From a virus: a stretch of DNA of 53,809 nt. The stretch lies in IMG/VR virus record IMGVR_UViG_3300032214_001510, positions 1 to 53,809 of that record; one strand, 5' to 3'. Shown piece by piece: positions 33,653 to 42,113 of this stretch. The notes below the pieces were generated by a model. It searched no databases and had not been told where the DNA came from. It was given only the letters and a program-made list of their open reading frames with translations. The stretch's first letter is position 1, and the number at the start of each line of letters is the position of its first letter. Made by a program: the position numbers and the translations under genes.

Positions 33653-35322
33653 TGGCACTTAATCCATTTTTTCTTCAGGGATCTTTTAGTGAGCAAAGAC
33701 TTGTACAAGAGTTGATTAATGAACAACTCAAGATATATGGTGTCGAAGTTACTTATATTCCAAGAAAAGTAGTTGGGAGAGGAAAACTTTATGGATATGA
33801 AGATCTAAAAGAAATTAGTTCGTCAACTTTCGACGATAATTTTTTATTAGAAGCATACGTACAAAACTACGAAGGATATGCTGGTTCGGGGGATATTTTA
33901 ACCAAATTTGGAATGTCTCTAAGAGACGAAGTCACACTAGTTATTTCTAGAGAACGATTCGAGGATTTTATATCTCCATTTTTGTCAGGATTGCCAGAAG
34001 ATGAAATTTTACTAAGTGCAAGACCTAAAGAAGGTGATTTGATATATTTTCCATTAGGTGGAAGATTATTTGAGGTTAAATTTGTTGAGCATGAAAGTCC
34101 ATTTTATCAGTTAGGTAAAAATTATGTTTATGAATTAAAATGTGAACTCTTTGAGTATGAAGATGAAGTTATTGATACTTCAATTGATGAGATTGATCGC
34201 ACAATTGAGGATGATGGTTACATCACTACGCTCATCTTGTCTGGATTGGGTGTAACTGCGACCGCTAATCCAACTGTTAACACTGGATATGTCAGAGAAA
34301 TATTTTTAAATGATGATGGGTATGATTATACATCAACCCCAACGATTACTTTCTCATCTCCATCTGGAGGAACTCAGGCAACTGCGGTTGCTATTACAAC
34401 TAACAAAAGTGGAGTTTATTCGATATCACAAATTTTATTAACAAATGCAGGTAGTGGATATACTTCTGCACCCAGTATAATAATTACTGGTGGAAATGGA
34501 ACTGGGGCAGCAGCAACTTGCAGTATAGCAAATGGATTTGGATATTTTGGGATAACTCAACTTACTTTGGGTGCTCAAGGATCTGGATACCCAACTCCAC
34601 CAATTGTTACAGTATCAAATCCAACTGGTGTGGCAGGAGTTGCCACTGCTGGAATATCAACTCTTGGATCAGTTAATGCAATAAGTATTGCTAATGGTGG
34701 AACTTTCTATGATCCAAATAAAAATCCAGTAGTTACCTTCTCCACACCAAGTCCACAACCATCTGGATTTGTAACTGCAACTGGATATGCTGTAGTAGGA
34801 TCTGCAGGTACTATAACCTCAATTGTATTATCCAATGTTGGATTTGGATATACTGTACCACCGACAATAAGTATTGGTAGTAGTTTTGCTGACAAAGTTG
34901 GATTAAATACTGCAAGAGCTGTGGCAGTTGTTAATAATGCAGACCAAGTTTCAGGTTTAAGAATTGTTGATCCTGGTAATGGATATATTTCTGGTAACGT
35001 AACAGTTACTATTGCAAATCCACCAAGAATTACTGGAATAGGTACATATCAATTTAATGAATTGGTTGTTGGATCGCAATCCAGAACTACCGCAAGAGTT
35101 AAATCTTGGGACTCGGATACGAGGACTCTTAAAGTTGGAATAAATAGTGGAACCTTCTATGAAGGTGAGGACATAGTTGGTGCCGCTTCTTCGGCAATTT
35201 TCTCACTGTCTTCATATGATCAAATGGATATTTACGATCCATATGCACAAAATGACGAGATAGAAGCAATAGCAGATCAACTTATAGATTTTTCAGAATC
35301 GAATCCATTTGGTAATTACTAA
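33652..35322 (+). CDS. 14: gp14-like neck protein with an inserted repeat domain
   Basis: Residues 1-190 are the gp14 core (NPFFLQGSFSEQRLVQELIN; EQLKIYGVEVTYIPRK; YEGYAGSGDILTKFGMSLRD), and the C-terminus (YDQMDIYDPYAQNDEIEAIA) is also typical. T4 gp14 has 256 residues; here 556. The excess is a block of glycine-rich repeats at about residues 212-465 with the unit NxGxGYTxxPxIxIxxPxGxxAxA, present about five times. Such GSGY repeats also occur in gp8, the giant protein and the DUF4815 protein. They may form a neck decoration, possibly whisker-like in a phage that lacks wac. The core identity is secure; the role of the insert is inference. Confidence 0.85.
   Translation: MALNPFFLQGSFSEQRLVQELINEQLKIYGVEVTYIPRKVVGRGKLYGYEDLKEISSSTFDDNFLLEAYVQNYEGYAGSGDILTKFGMSLRDEVTLVISRERFEDFISPFLSGLPEDEILLSARPKEGDLIYFPLGGRLFEVKFVEHESPFYQLGKNYVYELKCELFEYEDEVIDTSIDEIDRTIEDDGYITTLILSGLGVTATANPTVNTGYVREIFLNDDGYDYTSTPTITFSSPSGGTQATAVAITTNKSGVYSISQILLTNAGSGYTSAPSIIITGGNGTGAAATCSIANGFGYFGITQLTLGAQGSGYPTPPIVTVSNPTGVAGVATAGISTLGSVNAISIANGGTFYDPNKNPVVTFSTPSPQPSGFVTATGYAVVGSAGTITSIVLSNVGFGYTVPPTISIGSSFADKVGLNTARAVAVVNNADQVSGLRIVDPGNGYISGNVTVTIANPPRITGIGTYQFNELVVGSQSRTTARVKSWDSDTRTLKVGINSGTFYEGEDIVGAASSAIFSLSSYDQMDIYDPYAQNDEIEAIADQLIDFSESNPFGNY
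34285..35045 (+). repeat. GxGY repeat block inside gp14
   Basis: About five units with NDDGYDYTSTPTITF, NAGSGYTSAPSIIIT, AQGSGYPTPPIVTVS, NGGTFYDPNKNPVVTF and NVGFGYTVPPTISI, each followed by an alanine-rich strand. They are degenerate at the nucleotide level and so are old. Confidence 0.7.
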
Positions 35323-36365
35323 TGTTAGGAACTTATTTTTATCATCATATTATTAGAAAAACTGTAGTATCTTTTGGTACTATTTTTAATCAAATTCATA
35401 TTAAACATAAAGATGATGATGGATTGGCAATTAGTGATATGCGGGTTCCACTGGCATATGGTCCAAGACAAAAGTTTTTAGCGAGAATTGAACAGCAACC
35501 AGAGTTAAATAAACCAACTCAGATTAGTTTGCCAAGAATGTCATTTGAGATGAATTCTTTGCAATATGACGCAACTAGAAAGGCAGGTGTAACGCAAACA
35601 TTTAAAGCTTCTGATGGAACTAATTTAAAAAAGGTATATTTACCAGTTCCATATAATATTGGATTTGAACTTAATATCTTAACTAAACTAAATGATGATG
35701 CTCTTCAGATAGTGGAGCAGATACTACCATTTTTTCAACCAGCATTTACAATCACAATTGATCTCATTGATTCAATTGGGGAAAAAAGAGATATTCCTGT
35801 TGTCTTGGAATCGATAAACTTCCAAGATGATTATGAAGGAGATTTCTCAACTCGAAGATCACTAATTTATACACTTCAGTTTACAGCAAAAACTTATCTC
35901 TTTGGTCCTATTGCTGAGACAACTGATGGACTCATTAAGAAAGTTCAGGTTGATCAGTACAGTTCTCTCGATAGAACAACTGCTAAGAGAGAGATGAGAT
36001 ATACAGTGACAGCGAAGGCACTTAAAGATTATGATTCTGATGCCACAACGTTTATAACTGATCCAATTAATAAAGCAGTTATAACTTTAGAAGTTAATGA
36101 TGCATCACTTCTTTCAGTTAATAATAGAATTGCCATTGATGATGAAATTATGTTGATTAACTCCATATCTGGAAATACGCTTACAGTACAAAGAGCATAC
36201 GATGGTACAATCGCTACAGAACATACAGATAATAGTACTATTAATGTTTTAACCGCTGCAGATGATGCGAGAATAGATCCAGATGATGACTTTGGATTCT
36301 CAGAAAACTTTGATTACTTTGCAGATTCTAGGACTTATAGCCCAGTTCGCCAAATTGATGTTTGA
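35322..36365 (+). CDS. 15: gp15-like tail sheath stabiliser/terminator
   Basis: The 347-residue protein corresponds to T4 gp15 (272 aa), a hexameric ring that caps the tail sheath and docks the head. Hallmarks are LGTYFYHHIIRKTVVSFGTI, then FNQIHIKH, MRVPLAYGPRQKFLARI and LPRMSFEMNSLQYDATRK (about residues 66-84). The VPVPYNIGFELNILTKLNDD-like stretch and DDYEGDFSTRRSLIYTLQFT also fit. An extra module near the C-terminus (about residues 251-311: EVNDASLLSVNNRIAIDDEI; RAYDGTIATEH) is the same GF/DEI/RG type repeat found in the giant protein, and explains the greater length. Starts by one-base overlap with gp14. Confidence 0.88.
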   Translation: MLGTYFYHHIIRKTVVSFGTIFNQIHIKHKDDDGLAISDMRVPLAYGPRQKFLARIEQQPELNKPTQISLPRMSFEMNSLQYDATRKAGVTQTFKASDGTNLKKVYLPVPYNIGFELNILTKLNDDALQIVEQILPFFQPAFTITIDLIDSIGEKRDIPVVLESINFQDDYEGDFSTRRSLIYTLQFTAKTYLFGPIAETTDGLIKKVQVDQYSSLDRTTAKREMRYTVTAKALKDYDSDATTFITDPINKAVITLEVNDASLLSVNNRIAIDDEIMLINSISGNTLTVQRAYDGTIATEHTDNSTINVLTAADDARIDPDDDFGFSENFDYFADSRTYSPVRQIDV

Positions 36366-36371
36366 TAAATT

Positions 36372-36794
36372 ATGTCAAATTCTTTCGATAAATTAGATAA
36401 AATTCTTTCTACAGAAAGTAATATTGTTGATGTTGATTCTGATAGCACTGCGATAGAACTTGTAAGTGATGATAAAGGTGATATAAAAAAGGATTATGAT
36501 TATACAAGGGCAAATCTTTATTCATTGATTGAGAAAGGTCAAGAAGCAATCAATGGCATCTTGGAACTTGCTGGAGAAGGTGGAAGTCCAAGAGCATATG
36601 AAGTTGCTGGTCAATTAATTAAAAGTGTTGCAGATACAACTGATAAATTAATGGATCTACAGAAGAAACTGAAAGATGTAGAGGAAGAATCTACAAAATC
36701 AACAACAAATGTTACCAATAACTCTTTATTTGTTGGGTCTACTGCTGAGTTATCAAAATTATTAAAACAAGGTTTTCTAAATAATAAAGAGTAA
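36372..36794 (+). CDS. 16: gp16-like small terminase subunit
   Basis: The 140-residue protein corresponds to T4 gp16 (164 aa), the regulatory subunit that recognises concatemer DNA and stimulates the gp17 motor. The central helical hairpin is clear: DYDYTRANLYSLIEKGQEAI, then NGILELAGEGGSPRAYEVAG, QLIKSVADTTDKLMDLQKKL (about residues 40-100), as in T4-like small terminases that form an oligomeric ring. The C-terminus ends in FVGSTAELSKLLKQGF, a conserved tail. It lies six bases after gp15 but, unlike T4, is separated from gp17 by four other genes. Confidence 0.85.
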   Translation: MSNSFDKLDKILSTESNIVDVDSDSTAIELVSDDKGDIKKDYDYTRANLYSLIEKGQEAINGILELAGEGGSPRAYEVAGQLIKSVADTTDKLMDLQKKLKDVEEESTKSTTNVTNNSLFVGSTAELSKLLKQGFLNNKE

Positions 36795-36806
36795 TCTTTT
36801 ATTAAT

Positions 36807-38327
36807 GTGCATAAGTTAAAGTCTCACAAAACGGTTGAGCAGATTGCAAAGAAGCATCGTATGGAGGTTTCTTTTATTCAAAAGCAACTGGATATGGGGG
36901 AACCAATTGAGCACGAGCACACAAAAAATCATGATCTTGCTAAAGATATTGCCCTTCAACATCTAGATGAAATTCCAGATTATTATACTCGATTAATTAA
37001 AATGGAAAGAAGTGCGAAGAAAGAGCATAAGAAATTTAAGGATGTAAAAGAAGATCTTCGCAACTGGTTTAATCCATCGCACCCAGAGGGCGGTTGGAGG
37101 CGTTACAACACTAAAGGAGAGGCAATAGGACAATGTGCCAGAAAAGAGGGGGAACCCAAGCCCAAGTGCCTGTCCAACGAGAAGGCGGCGAAATTACGTT
37201 CTCAAGGGGGTGCAAAGGCGATTGCCAGTGCCGTAAGGAGAAAGAGGAGTCAGGATCCAGTGGCAAATCGTAAAGGAAAGGGTGGTAAACCAAAAATGGT
37301 ATCAAATAAAATAGAGGAGCAATCAGGAATGATTAGGTATTGCCCTAAATGTCAAAAAAATGAAATGCAAAGTGAGTGCAAGTATGGCCCTAGTTTTTGG
37401 GCGATGTACTCTACACCACCAATGCTCACAACTAATCAAATGAAATTTGATATTGCACAGGTTCATCCTACAAATGAGGGAAAAGATCATGAGTACTCAA
37501 TGGCAAGATCCGAACTTTCTACAATCATTAAAGCAGCAAAGAGATTGCAGAAAAAAATGAAAGGTGAGGGTGAAATTGAGGCTTGGGTGCAATCAAAAAT
37601 TACCAAAGCAGCAGATTATATTGACACTGCAGCAGATTATCTTGAGAGTGGAGAACATAAAGTAGATGAAGCGTGTTGGGATGGATATGAACAGCGTGGA
37701 ATGAAAAAGAAAGGAAAAAGAATGGTTCCTAATTGTGTAAAGGAAGAGAATAAACCAACCAATCCTAAACTTTGGGCAAAGTGGAAATCAAAGGCAAAAG
37801 CAAAATTTGATGTATACCCATCTGCCTATGCCAATGGTTGGGCAGCGAAGGGATATAAATCAGAAGGTGGTGGATGGAAATCTGTAAGTGAGGGAGTAAG
37901 TTTTGACATTGGTTCTGGACATAAACAAGCGCAGAAACAAGCAAAGATCAGAAATCTTGCAACTGGTACAACCAACCCCAATGAGAAGTCTGCTGCCCTC
38001 AGAAAGCTAAGTGGGCCTTCACTTCCTCTTGCAGATTCATACTCAAATTGGAGACAAGAATTGGGTGAGGATTGGCAATCAGTAAATCGCAAAGATAAAA
38101 CTGATGGTCTCAGTCAAAAAGCTGTAGATGCTTATCGTCGTGAGAATCCAGGTTCAAAACTTCAGACTGCAGTAACTGAGAAGAAACCAACTGGTAAAAG
38201 AGCAAAGCGTCGTTCCAATTTTTGCAGCAGAATGAAAGGTATGAAGTCTAAACTAACTTCTGCCAAAACTTCTAGGGATCCAGATAGCAGAATAAATAAA
38301 GCATTACGTCGTTGGAATTGTAACTAA
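36807..38327 (+). CDS. modular basic protein between the terminase genes (DUF5661/DUF5872-like)
   Basis: The 506-residue protein begins at GTG, since an earlier ATG is out of frame and the N-terminal motif needs this start. It is a string of short modules: HTKNHDLAKDIALQHLDEIP with DYYTRL (37-63; DUF5661-like); NWFNPSHPEGGWRRYNTKGE to AVRRKRSQDPVANRKGKGG (86-160); a Cys cluster YCPKC to EC (178-191); a helical SELSTIIKAAKRLQKKM part (235-251); ACWDGYEQRGMKKKG (289-303); KLWAKWKSKAKAKFDVYPSA (321-340; DUF5872-like); and a C-terminal RSNFCSRMKGMKSKLTSAK with DSRINKALRRWNC (469-505). Such modules recur in different order in marine phages. DNA or capsid association is inferred from charge and position. 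Confidence 0.7.
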   Translation: MHKLKSHKTVEQIAKKHRMEVSFIQKQLDMGEPIEHEHTKNHDLAKDIALQHLDEIPDYYTRLIKMERSAKKEHKKFKDVKEDLRNWFNPSHPEGGWRRYNTKGEAIGQCARKEGEPKPKCLSNEKAAKLRSQGGAKAIASAVRRKRSQDPVANRKGKGGKPKMVSNKIEEQSGMIRYCPKCQKNEMQSECKYGPSFWAMYSTPPMLTTNQMKFDIAQVHPTNEGKDHEYSMARSELSTIIKAAKRLQKKMKGEGEIEAWVQSKITKAADYIDTAADYLESGEHKVDEACWDGYEQRGMKKKGKRMVPNCVKEENKPTNPKLWAKWKSKAKAKFDVYPSAYANGWAAKGYKSEGGGWKSVSEGVSFDIGSGHKQAQKQAKIRNLATGTTNPNEKSAALRKLSGPSLPLADSYSNWRQELGEDWQSVNRKDKTDGLSQKAVDAYRRENPGSKLQTAVTEKKPTGKRAKRRSNFCSRMKGMKSKLTSAKTSRDPDSRINKALRRWNCN

Positions 38328-38503
38328 TGAAATTAGATCCTGACGAGATTTCTCTGGATAATCTTACTAAGAACTTTGAGTATACAAAAATCTCTCGTGA
38401 AATTGATTCTTGTGAGGATCTAGAGTATATGAAAAATGTTGCAAAATGTTATGTGAAACTTTATTTTAAAACACAAGAAACAATCGCAGCAATGGTCAAA
38501 TGA
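38327..38503 (+). CDS. small hypothetical protein, 58 aa
   Basis: A 58-codon ORF missed by length cut-offs. It starts by one-base overlap with the stop of the modular protein (TAATG) and overlaps the next ATG by four bases (ATGA), so it is translationally locked into the operon. The sequence MKLDPDEISLDNLTKNFEYT, then KISREIDSCEDLEYMKNVAK and CYVKLYFKTQETIAAMVK, reads as a helical protein of the type often found among T4-like phage early-late operon genes. Function unknown; two cysteines at 29 and 41. Confidence 0.7.
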   Translation: MKLDPDEISLDNLTKNFEYTKISREIDSCEDLEYMKNVAKCYVKLYFKTQETIAAMVK

Positions 38504-38823
38504 AATCCTTCAAGCAGTTCATTTCAGAAAGTGTAAATATTGCTGGAGATTTTAATGGAAATCTCTATATGAATTCATCTGTACAAGAACCAGAAGATGT
38601 TGGTGAAAACTTTTTAGCTGATATTTTATATCAGGGAAGTCTTCATAGATTAAATCTAAGAAGTAAATCTGGAATCCCTACCAGAGAAGAATTGGGTGAA
38701 CATATCCAATCTGAGTATCCTGGAGCAATTGTACATACAATTTATACTGTAGACGTATCAAATTCTCCATACAAAGTACATGATTCTCAAAGATATCACC
38801 CCTCTAAGTTAGAGTGGATTTAA
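38500..38823 (+). CDS. putative internal head protein with T4-like capsid targeting sequence
   Basis: The 107-residue protein opens MKSFKQFISESVNIAG. T4 internal proteins packaged in the prohead begin with a ten-residue capsid targeting sequence (MKTYQEFIAE) that the gp21 protease removes after (L/I)-x-E. Here the first ten residues have the same pattern, with I-S-E at residues 8-10 and Ser next. After this the protein is a small mixed fold (GNLYMNSSVQEPEDVGENFL; LHRLNLRSKSGIPTREELGE; GAIVHTIYTVDVSN) ending in SQRYHPSKLEWI. The targeting role is inference from the match. The gene lies between the terminase genes with a late-cluster context. Confidence 0.6.
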   Translation: MKSFKQFISESVNIAGDFNGNLYMNSSVQEPEDVGENFLADILYQGSLHRLNLRSKSGIPTREELGEHIQSEYPGAIVHTIYTVDVSNSPYKVHDSQRYHPSKLEWI

Positions 38824-38827
38824 TTTT

Positions 38828-40102
38828 ATGGCACAGTGGAATAAGAAAACACAAGACTTCTTAGATCAAGAAAGAAGTCTCTTTGAGGTTTATAATATTG
38901 CAGATCACTGGGGAAACCAGACTGACTGGAGACCTCAATTTACTAACAACAACAGATTTAAAATATCTCCATATCAAACAGTATTCTTTAACACCTTTCA
39001 GTACGGTAAAGAGACTGATGTATGGGATGAAAGAATAGTTGGAATTGCAACCGCAACATTTAATACAAATTCCAGTAATGTTGTGATGCAAGTTGGTTCC
39101 ACTACAGGAAGCAAAGTTATTCGTCAAACCAAGAATGTGATGAGATACATTCCTGGTAGAGGTGCAACTCTTGCATTTGCAGTTCGTCTTGATACTCCAC
39201 AGGTAGGTATTCGCAGAAGATTTGGATTGTTTGATGATAATAATGGTGTTTTCTTTGAGGATAATGGAGGAACATATTCTTATGTAATTCGCAGTAGTGT
39301 AACTGGAATTACTACAGAAACCAGAGTATACAGAGATGATTGGAATGGTGAAAAGTTTGATGGTAATGGTTGGACTGGAGTGACTGCAGATCCAACAAAA
39401 CAACAAATGATTTCCATCAATTATGAATGGTATGGTGCTGGCATTGTGCAATTTGCTTGGTTGATGAAGAATGAGACTATTGCATCTCATACTTTTGAGA
39501 ACTCAAATACAAATCCAGGAGTGTGGTGTTCTACTCCATTCTTACCTATTAGACTTGAGATAGAAAATGTAACTGGTGTTGCAGGAACTCATTACATGTA
39601 TCAGGGTTCCAATTCTCTGATTCAGGAAGGAGAACCAGAGAAACTTGGAACTCTTTTGAGTATATCAAATCCCATCACAGGGACAACGATGGCATCGGCA
39701 AATACATTTTATCCAATTATAAGTATTCGTCTCAAATCTAATAACCTAACTGGCGTAATGCTACTGAGATCATTACAGGCAGCAACTGATGATAATACGA
39801 ATGTTTATTGGCAACTTCTACAAAATGCAACATTGACTGGAGGAACTTGGGTAAATCATCCAGATCCAAACTCTTTTATGCAGTATAATATTACTCAAAC
39901 TGCAGTGTCTGGTGGAAGTGATCTTTTGAGTGGTTTTGTGATTAATGGTAGTGGTGCTTTAGTTGATCTTGATGTTAGAGCAGCACTTCAGTTAGGTAGA
40001 AGTGGTATTGGAACAATCAGTGATACTTATACTCTTGTTTGTGCAAGTCCTAATACTAACAAGAAAGCACTTGCAGTTCTGAACTGGATTGAACAAAGGT
40101 AA
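38828..40102 (+). CDS. virion structural protein, 424 aa
   Basis: The 424-residue protein (AQWNKKTQDFLDQERSLFEV; YNIADHWGNQTDWRPQFTNN; RFKISPYQTVFFNTFQYGKE at the N-terminus) resembles a conserved structural protein that sits just before the large terminase in many T4-like cyanophages. It is beta-rich, with no transmembrane or enzyme motif. A C-terminal region with SISNPITGTTMASANTFYPI and SIRLKSNNLTGVMLLRSLQA resembles fibre or tip domains that bind ligands. It begins four bases after the internal-protein candidate and ends seven bases before gp17. Identity as a virion protein is from memory of gene order. Confidence 0.65.
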   Translation: MAQWNKKTQDFLDQERSLFEVYNIADHWGNQTDWRPQFTNNNRFKISPYQTVFFNTFQYGKETDVWDERIVGIATATFNTNSSNVVMQVGSTTGSKVIRQTKNVMRYIPGRGATLAFAVRLDTPQVGIRRRFGLFDDNNGVFFEDNGGTYSYVIRSSVTGITTETRVYRDDWNGEKFDGNGWTGVTADPTKQQMISINYEWYGAGIVQFAWLMKNETIASHTFENSNTNPGVWCSTPFLPIRLEIENVTGVAGTHYMYQGSNSLIQEGEPEKLGTLLSISNPITGTTMASANTFYPIISIRLKSNNLTGVMLLRSLQAATDDNTNVYWQLLQNATLTGGTWVNHPDPNSFMQYNITQTAVSGGSDLLSGFVINGSGALVDLDVRAALQLGRSGIGTISDTYTLVCASPNTNKKALAVLNWIEQR

Positions 40103-40109
40103 TTAAATT

Positions 40110-41795
40110 ATGTCTGATGATGTTTACTTAGGTAATCCAAACCTCAAGAGGGCAAATACCCCTATTGAGTTTACGGAAGAAAATATTGTAGAATTTGTAA
40201 AATGTAAGACTGATCCTGTTTACTTTGCAAAAAATTATATTAAAATCGTAACTCTTGATCATGGATTACAACCATTTAAGATGTATCCGTTTCAGGAGAA
40301 GTTAATTAAGAATTTCCACAATCATAGATTTAATATCTGTAAGATGCCTCGTCAGACGGGCAAATCTACAACTTGTGTTTCATATTTGTTACATTATGCT
40401 ATCTTTAACGACAACGTTAATATAGCTATATTGGCGAACAAAGCATCTACGGCAAGAGATCTTCTTCAAAGATTACAACTTGCTTATGAGAACTTGCCCA
40501 AGTGGATGCAACAAGGTATTCTATCTTGGAACAAAGGTTCTTTAGAACTCGAAAATGGATCTAAAATTTCAGCAAACTCTACATCTTCATCTGCTGTCAG
40601 AGGCGGATCGTATAATATCATCTTTTTGGACGAATTTGCATTCATCCCGAATCACATTGCTGATGACTTCTTTGCCTCTGTTTATCCTACTATTTCTTCA
40701 GGTCAAAGCACAAAGGTCATCATAGTTTCCACGCCACGTGGTATGAATCATTTCTACCGTATGTGGCACGATGCAGAAAGAGATAAAAATGAATATGTGC
40801 CAACGGAAGTTCACTGGTCTGAAGTTCCAGGAAGGGATGATAAGTGGAAGGCACAGACAATTGCAAACACATCGGAACAACAGTTCAGAGTAGAATTTGA
40901 GTGCGAATTCTTAGGTTCTGTCGATACACTAATCAATCCAGCAAAACTAAGAACGTTAGTTTATGATGATCCAATAAGAAGAAATAAAGGTCTGGATGTC
41001 TATCTGAACCCGATTGAGGAACACAACTATCTCATCACAGTCGACGTTGCACGTGGTGTTGGTAGTGATTATTCCGCTTTCATTGTTTTTGATATTACCA
41101 ATTTTCCATATACAGCTGTTGCAAAGTATAAAAATAATGAAATCAAGCCAATGATGTTTCCATCAATCATTCATCAGATTGCAAAGGCATACAATGAGTC
41201 TTGGGTCTTAATTGAGGTTAATGACATTGGGGATCAAGTTTCAAACATCTTACACTTTGATCTTGAGTATGATAATGTTTTAATGTGTGCTATGAGGGGA
41301 AGAGCAGGTCAAATTGTTGGATCTGGATTTAGTGGTAAGAAATCTCAACTTGGTGTTCGCATGACCTCTGCAGTTAAGAAGTTGGGATGTTCTAATTTAA
41401 GAACTTTAATTGAGGATGACAAACTAGTCATCAATGATTATGATATTATTAGTGAATTAACTACATTCACTCAACGCCACAATACATTCATGGCAGAAGA
41501 AGGATGTAATGATGACCTTGCAATGTGTCTTGTTATTTTCTCTTGGTTAGTTGCTCAACAATATTTTAAGGAGATGACAGATAATGATGTTCGTAAGAGA
41601 ATTTATGAAGAGCAAAAAAATCAAATCGAACAAGATATGGCACCATTTGGTTTCATTATGGATGGGTTAGATGAAGATGTTTTTGTCGAAAAGCAAACGG
41701 GAGATCGATGGATGTCAGTTAAATCAAAAGATTCTATGGAGTCTTGGAATGTTGATGAATATGGAGATCGCTCTTACATGTGGGATTATAGATAA
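40110..41795 (+). CDS. 17: gp17 large terminase subunit (ATPase and nuclease)
   Basis: The 561-residue protein is the packaging motor (T4 gp17, 610 aa). The ATPase domain has Walker A RQTGKST (residues 81-87), Walker B IIFLDE (170-175) and the coupling STP motif (207-209). The RNase H-like nuclease domain starts at ITVDVARGVGSDYSAFIVFD (309-328) with the first metal-binding Asp312; the EVNDIGDQV segment supplies later acidic residues. The protein translocates DNA into the prohead through gp20 and cuts concatemers. It stops by overlap with the next small gene (TAATG). Confidence 0.95.
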   Translation: MSDDVYLGNPNLKRANTPIEFTEENIVEFVKCKTDPVYFAKNYIKIVTLDHGLQPFKMYPFQEKLIKNFHNHRFNICKMPRQTGKSTTCVSYLLHYAIFNDNVNIAILANKASTARDLLQRLQLAYENLPKWMQQGILSWNKGSLELENGSKISANSTSSSAVRGGSYNIIFLDEFAFIPNHIADDFFASVYPTISSGQSTKVIIVSTPRGMNHFYRMWHDAERDKNEYVPTEVHWSEVPGRDDKWKAQTIANTSEQQFRVEFECEFLGSVDTLINPAKLRTLVYDDPIRRNKGLDVYLNPIEEHNYLITVDVARGVGSDYSAFIVFDITNFPYTAVAKYKNNEIKPMMFPSIIHQIAKAYNESWVLIEVNDIGDQVSNILHFDLEYDNVLMCAMRGRAGQIVGSGFSGKKSQLGVRMTSAVKKLGCSNLRTLIEDDKLVINDYDIISELTTFTQRHNTFMAEEGCNDDLAMCLVIFSWLVAQQYFKEMTDNDVRKRIYEEQKNQIEQDMAPFGFIMDGLDEDVFVEKQTGDRWMSVKSKDSMESWNVDEYGDRSYMWDYR

Positions 41796-42031
41796 TGGAC
41801 TTTGATTTTGATGATCAAATCGAATTAGAACATATATTATTTTTTGAGAGAAAATGTAGAGTTTGCGGAAAGGTTAAAAATTTAATGAATGATTTTTATC
41901 TAACTCGCAAAAATAAGGGAGCGTTTCCTTCAGCATATTCTTATGAGTGCAAAGATTGCACGATAAAAAGAATTACTAATGATAGAAAAACTAAAAAAAT
42001 GGCATCAGAATGGAGTTATCCTGATTGGTGA
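41795..42031 (+). CDS. small zinc-ribbon-like protein, 78 aa
   Basis: The 78-residue protein has two cysteine pairs: CRVC (residues 20-23) and CKDC (51-54), separated by FYLTRKNKGAFPSAYSYE. The CxxCGxxK...FY...CKxC pattern is common in small phage zinc-ribbon proteins and in HNH-nuclease accessory segments, but the HNH residues are missing, so no nuclease activity is predicted. The N-terminus is very acidic (MDFDFDDQIELEH). It is translationally coupled to gp17 and lies just before the gp18 late promoter. A DNA- or motor-binding role is a guess. Confidence 0.6.
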   Translation: MDFDFDDQIELEHILFFERKCRVCGKVKNLMNDFYLTRKNKGAFPSAYSYECKDCTIKRITNDRKTKKMASEWSYPDW

Positions 42032-42071
42032 GTGTTCACGCACAGTTTCCCCAATGAAAGTAACCTTTTTA

Positions 42072-42078
42072 ATAAATA
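42072..42078 (+). promoter_or_regulatory. late promoter for gp18
   Basis: ATAAATA in the context TTTTTAATAAATATTT, 35 bases upstream of the gp18 ATG. The 82-base gap (42032-42113) is one of the few real intergenic spaces in the structural block, and a purine-rich GAGGGG element precedes the ATG. Confidence 0.65.
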
Positions 42079-42113
42079 TTTCTAGGTAATTTGGATTTGC
42101 GAGGGGAATTAAG

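Noticed and set aside
38861-39490. A 209-codon antisense ORF over the 424-aa structural gene
   Set aside because: Composition is Ile/Ser/Asn/Cys-rich as expected from the reverse strand of the structural gene, with no start signal.
42032-42060. A hairpin GTGAGTG with CACGCAC after the zinc-ribbon gene
   Set aside because: The stem contains a mismatch and would have a two-base loop, so it is unlikely to form; no T-run follows.
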